Source of the DNA: Dehalococcoidia bacterium
GTDB taxonomy: Bacteria > Chloroflexota > Dehalococcoidia > JACVQG01 > JAHKAY01
DNA: 5,015 nt
Assembly (NCBI GenBank): GCA_030744635.1
Contig: JASLQE010000136.1
Coordinates: 1 to 5,015 of the forward strand
Direction of reading: 5' to 3'
In this document: positions 1 through 5,015 of the stretch, one piece after another
Layout of the letters: each line of letters opens with the position of its first letter
Position numbering within the stretch: position 1 is the first letter of the stretch
Notes under the pieces: generated by a model
Seen by the model: the letters and a program-made list of their open reading frames with translations, nothing else
What the model was told of the DNA's origin: nothing
Database searches by the model: none
Made by a program: the position numbers and the translations under genes

Positions 1-308
1 GTAAAGGCAAAGATAACATTGGGGCCCCGAGCGCTGCCATGGGAGTCATCGTGGGCGGTGGTCACGCCGAGGAACTCTATACCGGAGGCGGTGTGCTGTC
101 CCACACCCTTGACCACCTGGGGCTGTCCCTTGACCGCCCCCACATTGTTGTGGTCGAAGTGGTCGTGGCTGGTAGTCACCACCTCTGCGGACTCAACCAC
201 CTCGCCATAGGTCAGACCGCTGCCGGTGGCATACGGGTCCGTAATGATGCGCGTACCGCCCTCGGAAGTAATCAGGAAACAAGCATGGGCCAGCCATTTG
301 ACCTTCAT
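1..308 (-). CDS. MBL-fold metal-dependent hydrolase (UPF0173-like), 5' part only
   Basis: This is the N-terminal 102 residues of a metallo-beta-lactamase-fold hydrolase; the gene runs off the left edge of the window. The start is ATG at 308, in the sequence MKVKWLAHACFLI, which is typical of the short UPF0173/YtkL-type hydrolases. The metal-binding motif H-D-H-F-D-H is at residues 48-53 (the HxHxDH signature), preceded by the TDPY strand at 23-26. A further HDD at 86-88 and the RGPN at 94-97 match the family pattern around the next metal ligand. Family members are cytoplasmic and bind two metal ions; the physiological substrate is generally unknown. The ATG overlaps the pepA stop codon as ATGA, so translation is probably coupled to pepA as the last visible gene of the AOR operon. 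I am confident of the fold and family, not of a substrate. The C-terminal metal ligands lie outside the window. Confidence 0.88.
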   Translation of the reverse strand, partial: MKVKWLAHACFLITSEGGTRIITDPYATGSGLTYGEVVESAEVVTTSHDHFDHNNVGAVKGQPQVVKGVGQHTASGIEFLGVTTAHDDSHGSARGPNVIFAF

Positions 309-1822
309 TTAACCCCCTTTTTCTTATGAGATAACGCCAGGGCCAGGTTTACTAGAGTCCCCACTCCCACACCTGTGGCCCCTTTGACAACATAGCCCTG
401 GTCTTTGTCGCTGCGGAAGGTACCGGCAATATCCAGGTGTACCCAGGGCGTATTACCCACGAACTCTCCCAGGAACAGGGCGGCGGTTATGGCCCCACCG
501 TAGCGCCCCCCGGTGTTCTTGATATCGGCTACATCACTCTTGTTCTGCTCCTTGTAATCGGCGTCCGTAGGCATGGGCCAGTGGCGCTCACCGGCCCCCT
601 TACCTGCTGCCACCACCCGTTCCACAAAGCCCTGGTTGTTGCCAAAGGCACCGCTGTAATGGTCACCCAGGGCAATATGACAGGCCCCGGTCAGCGTAGC
701 CAGGTCCACCAGGGGAGTAAGCCCTTGCTGCCTGGCATAGCTCAGGGCATCCGCCAGAACAAGCCTGCCTTCAGCATCGGTTGAGGCTATCTCCACCGTC
801 TTGCCGTTCAGTATGCGGATGATGTCGCCCGGTTTTAGGGCATGGCCGCTGGGCAGGTTCTCCGTGGCCGGAATTAATCCGGTGACATTGAGAGGCACCT
901 TTAGCTGAGCAATGGCTTTCATAGCGGCGATTACGGCAGCAGCACCGGACATATCGCCCTTCATGTCCCCCATGCCCTCGGAGGGCTTGAGGGATATGCC
1001 GCCGGAGTCAAAGGTTATACCCTTGCCAACGAGACCCAGGGCGGGTTGCTCCTCCTTGCCCCCACGGTAGGTCAGGATGATGAACTTGGGAGGCTGGCCG
1101 CTACCCTGGGATACGCCCAGCATGCCCCCCATGCCCAACTCCTGCATCTTTTCCCGCTCCAGTATTTCCACCTCCAGGCCGTGCTGCTGGGCCACCTTGA
1201 GGGCTTCTTCGGCGAGAAGTGTAGGGGTCATGAAATTGGCCGGCTGGTTACCCATGTCCCGGGCTAGGGCGACGGCTTCAGCCAGTATCAGGCCCCGGGA
1301 CACACCCCGGCGTGCACGGGTCACCTCCCGTGGCTCCTTGACTATTATCTGAAGCTCCCTGAGCTCCCGCTTGTCCGGTGATGGTGCTTGGTGCTGGTGA
1401 AAGGTATAGAGACCCATCGGGCAGCCCTCGGCTATGGCTTGGGCAGCCGCCTCCGGCTGTAGGCCACCGGCCCCTCTACCATGTAGAATGGAAGCCACCT
1501 GCCGTGCCCCTACTTTTCTGAGGGCACGGCAGGCCTCCCCCATCACACCCCGGAGCCTTTCCTGGTTGAAATCTTTCTGTTTACCCAGCCCTACTACTAC
1601 CACCCGCTGGGGCGATATACGGCCAAGCGTGTGGATGATGGTAACCTCACGAAGCCTGCCCCTTATCTCTTTCTCGGCGATTAGACGGGAGATAGCCCCC
1701 CCAAGAGCGCTGTCTATGGCAGCGGTAGCCCCTCCAGGTTTCCGTATACCTTCAAACAGGTTGATGATGACGGCATCCACCGGTAGGTGAACTATGTCTC
1801 CGGAGGCGACCTTTATCTTCAC
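305..1822 (-). CDS. pepA: Leucyl aminopeptidase (M17 family, cytosol aminopeptidase)
   Basis: A full-length M17 aminopeptidase of 505 residues (E. coli PepA is 503). It removes N-terminal residues, classically leucine, from peptides in the cytoplasm, using two divalent metal ions; family members are usually hexamers. The C-terminal catalytic domain carries every expected residue: K267 in GKG, D272 in FDSGG, K279, D290 in MKGDMSG, and D349, E351 and R353 in STDAEGRL. Each sits three positions before the known E. coli residues (K270, D275, K282, D293, D352, E354, R356). The signature begins with Ser where the usual motif has Asn. The N-terminal macro-like domain spans about residues 1-160, and NQPANFMTP marks the entry to the catalytic domain. 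I chose GTG at 1822 because it has AGGAAGGTG 8 bases upstream and starts VKIKVASGD, as in the family. The upstream TTG at 1858 would overlap AOR by 31 bases and adds unconserved sequence. The gene lies 5 bp after AOR and is surely cotranscribed. Confidence 0.95.
   Translation of the reverse strand: MKIKVASGDIVHLPVDAVIINLFEGIRKPGGATAAIDSALGGAISRLIAEKEIRGRLREVTIIHTLGRISPQRVVVVGLGKQKDFNQERLRGVMGEACRALRKVGARQVASILHGRGAGGLQPEAAAQAIAEGCPMGLYTFHQHQAPSPDKRELRELQIIVKEPREVTRARRGVSRGLILAEAVALARDMGNQPANFMTPTLLAEEALKVAQQHGLEVEILEREKMQELGMGGMLGVSQGSGQPPKFIILTYRGGKEEQPALGLVGKGITFDSGGISLKPSEGMGDMKGDMSGAAAVIAAMKAIAQLKVPLNVTGLIPATENLPSGHALKPGDIIRILNGKTVEIASTDAEGRLVLADALSYARQQGLTPLVDLATLTGACHIALGDHYSGAFGNNQGFVERVVAAGKGAGERHWPMPTDADYKEQNKSDVADIKNTGGRYGGAITAALFLGEFVGNTPWVHLDIAGTFRSDKDQGYVVKGATGVGVGTLVNLALALSHKKKGVK
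313..318 (-). promoter_or_regulatory. Shine-Dalgarno for the MBL hydrolase
   Basis: On the minus strand AGGGGG lies 4 bases before the ATG at 308 and inside the last codons of pepA. With the ATGA stop/start overlap it supports 308 as the start and suggests translational coupling with pepA. Confidence 0.6.
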
Positions 1823-1827
1823 GATAG

Positions 1828-3702
1828 TTACACCTTCCTCATAGCATCTGTTACCCAAGGCACATCCAGCTCTGACAGTTTAGCCGGGGTGGGCACTCCC
1901 TCTTTATCCCACCCCATCATGCCATAGTAAGACAGCCTGGCCTGGTCCAGGGCCTCCTCGTCTATGGCAGTGCCCTCAATAGGGCCGGAGGCCTGGGCGG
2001 TGAAGAAGCGGCGAGGTAGCTTGTCATCGGCCGCGGTGAGGCCCTCCCGCATGTTGAAGGCCCGGGCCATGGTCATGACCCGCTCCCCCACTTTCATCAT
2101 CTCCCACAGTGAGGACTCCCAACCCGTTACCCCCTGGACCAACTGGTTGATTCTGTCCCGGCCGAGGCCGACGAAGTTGCAGAAGACGAGGCTGTTCAGC
2201 AGGTGCTCCCATGCGCTGCTGTAGATGAGCATCCTTACCTTAGCAGGGCTGAGGTCTGTTGCCGCCAGGGGCTCAATAATCCCCAGGTCTTTCAGGGCTT
2301 CCAAGGCGGGGCCCTGAGACTGATAGAGGTTGTCATGTATGTTGTGGCAGTGGTCGGCCCCCGTGGGAGATATGGCGTAACCAAGGCCCATGCCCTGCTT
2401 GAGGCGGGGCTCATGCATGGGAATCTCCTGTCCTTTGACATGCAGTGCCAGGGCCTCGGCCTCCGGGCCCAATTGTTTGGAGGCCCGGGCCACACCTTCG
2501 GCCAGCAAGTCCCCCAGGCCCTCCCTCATGGCGATGCGGCGCACCATCTCCACCATAGCGGGGGCATTGCCGAACGATAGATCCAGGCCGTCCAGGTCGT
2601 CTTTGTTCAGGATGCCTTTAGCAACGCATTCCATGGCGAACGCAATACTAGACCCGCAGGAGATGGTATCCAACCCGTAGGCCTGGCACAGCTCGTTGGC
2701 CTTGGCGATGGCGGGCAGGTCATCTATGCCGCAGTCCGAACCGGTAGAGGCGATTGTCTCGTACTCCGGCCCCCCGTAGCGGGGATCCACCTGGTACTCC
2801 CCTTCGGACTTCACCTCACGCTTACACTGAACCGCGCAGGCATAGCAGCTATGCCTCCCCACCAGTATGGTCTCACCCATGGCCTGCCCGCCGATGTTGT
2901 CCGCCCCTTCAAAGGTGCCTTCGTTGAAATTACGGGTGGGCAAGATGCCACTGCGGTTCAGGGCACGTACTACCCGGGGTGTGCCCTGGTCCTGTAGCCC
3001 CTTGGCCAGGCTCTGCACATTGTCCCGGAACCACGCCCCTATCCCTTTAACTGCGGAATCATCACTCAAGGGCAGCCGGTTTCGGCCTCTGACGGCGACG
3101 GCCTTGAGGTTCTTGGATCCCATTACCGCCCCCATGCCGGTGCGACCTGCGGCGGCATCCAGGTCATTGATGACGCAGGCATACCGCACCAGCTTTTCCC
3201 CGGCGGGACCTATCTGGGCTATCTTTACACTGGAATCACCCAACTCCTGGCGAATTTGCTCCTGGCACTCCAGGGTGGTCTTTCCCCACAGTCCCTTGGC
3301 GTCTTTAAGTTCGGCCTGGCCGTCGTTGACATAAAGATAGATCGGGCTTATCGCTCGGCCCGTTATCACAATGGCATCAAAGCCGGCAAATTTTAGCTCG
3401 GCCCCCCAGTGCCCCCCAACCTGAGCATCGCCGAACCCACCGGTAAGGGGGGACTTGGCACCCACGGTGTTGCGGCCACAGCCGGACACAGGGGCACCGG
3501 TAATCGCACCCGGGGCAAATACCAGGACATTAGCGGGGCCGAGGGGGTCTGCCCCCGGCGGCATCTCTTTTAGCAGGTAAAAGGCGGTAACTGCCGAGCC
3601 CCCGTAGTAACGTCGGAAAAACTCCTCCCCCGGCTCCTCCACGGATATATTGCCCGATGTCAAGTTCACCCGTAGCACTTTGCCATTGTAGCCGTTAGGC
3701 AT
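1828..3702 (-). CDS. aor: Aldehyde ferredoxin oxidoreductase (tungsten/molybdenum AOR family)
   Basis: A complete 624-residue AOR-family protein (P. furiosus AOR is 605, FOR about 619). Such enzymes oxidise aldehydes to carboxylic acids, or act in reverse, with ferredoxin as electron partner, using a bis-pterin tungsten or molybdenum cofactor and one [4Fe-4S] cluster in the cytoplasm. The N-terminal cofactor-binding domain covers about residues 1-208, starting GYNGKVLRVNLTSG and ending with the conserved GRTGMGAVMGSKNLKAVAV. The remaining domains contain C286-x2-C289-x3-C293 and C508, matching the four cluster ligands (C288, C291, C295, C494 in P. furiosus). GPEYE places a glutamate at 313, the position of a proposed catalytic Glu in AOR. 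GADHCHNIHD (448-457) is the usual His-bearing pterin/active-site segment. The ATG at 3702 follows AGGAGGGG closely. It is second in its operon, 8 bp after the small P-loop gene. No ferredoxin or MoaD-like gene is adjacent. The substrate cannot be told from sequence; subfamily assignment needs a tree. Confidence 0.95.
   Translation of the reverse strand: MPNGYNGKVLRVNLTSGNISVEEPGEEFFRRYYGGSAVTAFYLLKEMPPGADPLGPANVLVFAPGAITGAPVSGCGRNTVGAKSPLTGGFGDAQVGGHWGAELKFAGFDAIVITGRAISPIYLYVNDGQAELKDAKGLWGKTTLECQEQIRQELGDSSVKIAQIGPAGEKLVRYACVINDLDAAAGRTGMGAVMGSKNLKAVAVRGRNRLPLSDDSAVKGIGAWFRDNVQSLAKGLQDQGTPRVVRALNRSGILPTRNFNEGTFEGADNIGGQAMGETILVGRHSCYACAVQCKREVKSEGEYQVDPRYGGPEYETIASTGSDCGIDDLPAIAKANELCQAYGLDTISCGSSIAFAMECVAKGILNKDDLDGLDLSFGNAPAMVEMVRRIAMREGLGDLLAEGVARASKQLGPEAEALALHVKGQEIPMHEPRLKQGMGLGYAISPTGADHCHNIHDNLYQSQGPALEALKDLGIIEPLAATDLSPAKVRMLIYSSAWEHLLNSLVFCNFVGLGRDRINQLVQGVTGWESSLWEMMKVGERVMTMARAFNMREGLTAADDKLPRRFFTAQASGPIEGTAIDEEALDQARLSYYGMMGWDKEGVPTPAKLSELDVPWVTDAMRKV
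1831..1839 (-). promoter_or_regulatory. Shine-Dalgarno deciding the pepA start
   Basis: AGGAAGGTG on the minus strand, inside the last codons of the AOR gene, is 8 bases from GTG at 1822. This spacing favours 1822 over the TTG at 1858, which would lie upstream of this site. Confidence 0.65.
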
Positions 3703-3704
3703 GT

Positions 3705-3712
3705 CCCCTCCT
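3705..3712 (-). promoter_or_regulatory. Shine-Dalgarno for AOR
   Basis: AGGAGGGG on the minus strand overlaps the TAG stop of the upstream P-loop gene and lies just before ATG 3702. The AGGAGG core is about 4 bases from the start. The strong site suggests robust AOR translation, possibly by reinitiation after the small upstream gene. Confidence 0.65.
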
Positions 3713-3923
3713 ATTTGCGGTTTACCTCTCGCACTATTTTGTCCATTACGGGTCTGATGTCCCGGGATGTGTCCGCCCTCTCTAATAGGTAGCGACAGAA
3801 ATATGATTTACCGGTGCCGGGGAGGCCGCTGACCATTACAAGAGGGGGGTTAGCAACGGGCTCCGGAAGTGTTCCCAGGCTTTCCCGTAGAATGTCCAGT
3901 GGGGAAGAGGCCGTTTTCATCAT
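3711..3923 (-). CDS. Short P-loop (AAA/kinase-like) protein, probably internally deleted
   Basis: A 70-residue reading frame with a perfect Walker A motif, GLPGTGKS at residues 33-40, in the context LVMVSGLPGTGKSYFCRYLLER. This resembles the N-terminus of AAA-type predicted kinases (COG0645/COG4639-like), which normally run to roughly 150-200 residues or more. Here nothing of the Walker B or lid regions is present. From about residue 51 the sequence DTSRDIRPVMDKIVREVNR looks like the extreme C-terminus of such kinases, so the middle appears to be missing in frame. The frame is open, begins at ATG ATG (3923 or 3920) right after a strong -10 box, and ends 8 bp before AOR. It may be a decayed remnant now serving as a translated leader for AOR, or a small NTP-binding protein with a changed role. 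That the P-loop is real is clear; the deletion reading is inference from memory of the family and should be checked by alignment. Confidence 0.65.
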   Translation of the reverse strand: MMKTASSPLDILRESLGTLPEPVANPPLVMVSGLPGTGKSYFCRYLLERADTSRDIRPVMDKIVREVNRK

Positions 3924-3928
3924 TTCGG

Positions 3929-3958
3929 ATTATAAGATATACATCCGCCTGGGGGCAA
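3929..3958 (-). promoter_or_regulatory. Sigma70-like promoter of the P-loop/AOR/pepA/MBL operon
   Basis: On the minus strand the -10 box TATAAT (3929-3934) matches consensus fully, and TTGCCC (3953-3958) is a 4/6 -35 box with an 18-base spacer. The -10 ends only 5 bases before ATG 3923, so the expected transcript start falls at or very near the start codon, implying a leaderless or nearly leaderless mRNA. No Shine-Dalgarno is seen before 3923, which agrees. Confidence 0.6.
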
Positions 3959-4001
3959 GGTGGTAGCGACAGATCACCTATCGTCAATTGCTTGCCCGCC
4001 C

Positions 4002-4016
4002 ATCCACTCGGTGGAT
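4002..4016 (-). other. Small hairpin after plsY
   Basis: ATCCAC and GTGGAT form a 6 bp stem with a 3-base loop, 15 bases past the plsY stop. No T-run follows on the minus strand, so it is not a standard intrinsic terminator; it may stabilise the mRNA 3' end or be chance. The rest of the 107 bp gap holds the operon promoter and nothing else I can name. Confidence 0.3.
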
Positions 4017-4030
4017 AGCCTCTACTCTTC

Positions 4031-4717
4031 CTATCGGCCCTTGACTTGGGGAAGCTCTGCTGCGCTGCGGTCGTAGAGCAGGCGGTTGATTACAACCCGT
4101 GATTTCCCCGGGGACAGCTGCAGGTCTGCCTTGAGCCCAGCAGTAAGGCGGCGGAGGAGTATAGCGGACCACAGTACTGTCAGAGTGATAGCTGTGGCCC
4201 GTCCCTCCGCGGCGAAGGCAGCCAGTGGTAGCAAGCTGAAGGCCGTCAGCATACCCAGGGGAAGGCTGTTGCTGGGAGGGCCGGAAAGCACAGAGTGGTG
4301 TCCGGCTTTACGGGCAGCCGTACGGATGATAAGGCTGAGCAGGATGGGCGCTAATGCCACCGTGATGAGGCCCGGGGCCAGGGCAAAGGCCATAAACAGC
4401 CCGGTGGTGTTACCTTTACCACCGGTAGAAGGTATGAAGACGGGCCACATCTGCCCTATTACCACCGCTATCCCCACAGTCCCTATCAGCCATGGCTTCG
4501 CACCCAGGAGCCAGGCAGCCGCCACAGGGATGGGGCCTTTGGCCATGTCTCCCACAATGCCCACCACCCCCAGAGGACGGCTGGCCCCCCACAGTGCCTG
4601 GTGAAGATCACCTTCTTTTCTTACATCCCGTCTGGCCATCCTGCCCAGGAGATAGACCTGTGGGATGGCCCCCAAAAGATAAGCGACAGGCACCAGAAGC
4701 AGCAGAGATAGTGGCAT
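4031..4717 (-). CDS. Divergent PlsY-like glycerol-3-phosphate acyltransferase (membrane protein)
   Basis: A 228-residue polytopic membrane protein of the PlsY family (usual length about 190-220). PlsY transfers the acyl group of acyl-phosphate to the sn-1 position of glycerol-3-phosphate, the first committed step of phospholipid synthesis. Recognisable elements are the N-terminal helix with AYLLGAIPQVYLLG (12-25), DVRKEG (31-36), DMAKG (57-61, the conserved DxxKG), and GQMWPVF...GGKG (88-102), the glycine-rich phosphate-binding loop. Hydrophobic segments lie at about 3-25, 48-72, 74-95, 104-131 and 152-189. Key signatures are eroded: the GSGNxGxTN of motif 1 is replaced by GDLHQALWG, the usual GH before PVF is GQ, and the motif 3 HRxNIxRL is reduced to VINRLL without the His. 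It could be a paralogue with a different acceptor or no catalysis. The ATG at 4717 has GGAGG 9 bases upstream. It lies downstream of degV, whose family feeds the same pathway, but appears to have its own promoter. Confidence 0.8.
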   Translation of the reverse strand: MPLSLLLLVPVAYLLGAIPQVYLLGRMARRDVRKEGDLHQALWGASRPLGVVGIVGDMAKGPIPVAAAWLLGAKPWLIGTVGIAVVIGQMWPVFIPSTGGKGNTTGLFMAFALAPGLITVALAPILLSLIIRTAARKAGHHSVLSGPPSNSLPLGMLTAFSLLPLAAFAAEGRATAITLTVLWSAILLRRLTAGLKADLQLSPGKSRVVINRLLYDRSAAELPQVKGR

Positions 4718-4726
4718 AGAGCTAAT

Positions 4727-4731
4727 CCTCC
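4727..4731 (-). promoter_or_regulatory. Shine-Dalgarno for plsY-like gene
   Basis: GGAGG on the minus strand, 9 bases before ATG 4717, supports that start. Confidence 0.6.
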
Positions 4732-4781
4732 GCGCCTGGCAGATGGGTACGGAGAACTATAAGGGAAAACATGCTATGGGC

Positions 4782-4809
4782 ATTATATGCCGGGACACCG
4801 GCGAGTAAA
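4782..4809 (-). promoter_or_regulatory. Sigma70-like promoter of the plsY-like gene
   Basis: On the minus strand TATAAT (4782-4787) is a full-consensus -10 box, with TTTACT (4804-4809, 4/6) as -35 at a 16-base spacing. The expected start is near 4775, giving a leader of roughly 58 bases before ATG 4717. The spacer contains a perfect inverted repeat (see 4789-4802), and the -35 overlaps the T-run of the degV terminator. Confidence 0.5.
4789..4802. repeat. Perfect inverted repeat in the plsY promoter spacer
   Basis: GCCGG-GACA-CCGGC is a 5 bp perfect inverted repeat with a 4-base centre, sitting exactly between the -35 and -10 boxes. This is a classic position for a repressor operator, but it is short and GC-rich, so chance is possible. 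No regulator gene is in the window. Confidence 0.35.
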
Positions 4810-4836
4810 AGGCTGCCTGTGAAGGATGTGGCAGCC
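4807..4836 (-). terminator. Intrinsic terminator after degV
   Basis: On the minus strand GGCTGCC and GGCAGCC form a perfect 7 bp GC-rich stem around a 12-base loop, followed directly by TTTT. It lies about 38 bases past the degV stop at 4874. The T-run is short, so efficiency may be modest. The loop is larger than usual. Confidence 0.6.
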
Positions 4837-4873
4837 GTCCATAAGAGGGAGTAAAACAAACTCTCTTTTCGGC

Positions 4874-5015
4874 TCAATCGCCCCAATAGAAGGCTATGCC
4901 CAGTACACCAGGCCCAGTATGCACACCGATTACTGGTGTAAACTGGGTGACATAAAGCTCCACGGGAGCAAACCGGGGTCTCCAGCACCTTTCGCAACTC
5001 CTCGGCTTCATCCGA
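4874..5015 (-). CDS. DegV family (FakB-like fatty-acid-binding) protein, C-terminal end, frameshifted
   Basis: This is the last 46 or so residues of a DegV-family protein; the rest lies beyond the right edge. DegV/FakB proteins bind a fatty acid and present it to the kinase FakA, giving acyl-phosphate for PlsX/PlsY. The family's C-terminal hallmark is plain: VELYVTQFTPVIGVHTGPG followed by VLGIAFYWGD and a TGA at 4874, with HTGPG as the conserved lipid-head-binding loop. The upstream part SDEAEELRKVLET (5015-4977) is in a different frame. Dropping one C from the CCCC run (plus-strand G4975-4978) joins them smoothly as LETRFAPVELYV. Left uncorrected, the upstream frame runs to a TAG at 4722 through unrelated sequence, the terminator and the plsY promoter, so a gene caller may report 4722 as the end. 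Whether this is a sequencing error or a true mutation cannot be told here. Confidence 0.85.
   Translation of the reverse strand, partial: RMKPRSCERCWRPRFAPVELYVTQFTPVIGVHTGPGVLGIAFYWGD

Noticed and set aside
39..329. Plus-strand frame opposite the MBL hydrolase
   Set aside because: It is the antisense shadow of a clear metallo-beta-lactamase-fold gene; no homology or Shine-Dalgarno supports it.
2867..3334. A 155-residue plus-strand frame inside AOR
   Set aside because: Antisense to conserved AOR sequence including the CxxCxxxC region; rich in Pro, Ser and Arg as expected of a GC-rich shadow frame.
4086..4604. A 172-residue plus-strand frame inside the plsY-like gene
   Set aside because: Antisense shadow; the minus strand encodes membrane helices and the GGKG motif with a good ribosome binding site.
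4843..4869. Imperfect inverted repeat just after the degV stop (AAGAG...CTCTT)
   Set aside because: The stem needs a two-base bulge, is AT-rich and is not followed by a T-run; the hairpin at 4807-4836 is the better terminator.
4722..4997. A 91-residue minus-strand frame as an independent gene
   Set aside because: Its first residues are the degV frame before the frameshift and the rest is out-of-frame reading of the DegV tail, terminator and plsY promoter; composition (many Cys, Trp, Ser) is not that of a conserved protein.
1..5015. CRISPR arrays, insertion sequences, tRNA or phage genes
   Set aside because: No spaced direct repeats, terminal inverted repeats, tRNA-like cloverleaf or integrase/transposase coding was seen on either strand.

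Overview
The window is a compact bacterial chromosome segment, moderately GC-rich by eye, with every recognisable gene on the minus strand. Read in transcription order (right to left) it holds: the 3' end of a DegV/FakB-type fatty-acid-binding protein gene (frameshifted), a divergent PlsY-like glycerol-3-phosphate acyltransferase, a 70-residue P-loop protein that looks like an internally deleted kinase, a tungsten/molybdenum aldehyde ferredoxin oxidoreductase (AOR), an M17 leucyl aminopeptidase (PepA), and the 5' part of a UPF0173-like metallo-beta-lactamase-fold hydrolase.

The layout suggests three transcription units. degV ends at 4874 and is followed by a hairpin terminator (4807-4836). 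plsY (4031-4717) has its own sigma70-like promoter just after that terminator and a clear Shine-Dalgarno sequence. A near-consensus promoter at 3929-3958 then drives a tightly packed operon: P-loop protein, 8 bp gap, AOR, 5 bp gap, pepA, 4 bp ATGA overlap, MBL hydrolase. The start of pepA is better placed at GTG 1822 than at the longer TTG 1858, which removes an apparent 31 bp overlap with AOR.

Functionally, degV and plsY belong to one theme: FakB proteins present fatty acids for phosphorylation, and PlsY uses acyl-phosphate to acylate glycerol-3-phosphate. This PlsY-like protein, however, lacks several signature residues. The AOR operon combines aldehyde oxidation coupled to ferredoxin with peptide turnover and a metal hydrolase of unknown substrate. 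No ferredoxin, MoaD/ThiS-like or cofactor genes are visible beside the AOR.

The AOR, the oxygen-sensitive chemistry it implies, and the DegV/PlsY pairing fit an anaerobic or microaerophilic bacterium. Chloroflexota of the Dehalococcoidia type or a Firmicutes relative are my best guesses, but this is weak inference from protein flavour only. I found no CRISPR array, mobile element, tRNA, rRNA or clearly novel multi-gene system. The points most worth a second look are the degV frameshift, the collapsed kinase at the head of the AOR operon with a probably leaderless start, and the motif-poor PlsY paralogue.
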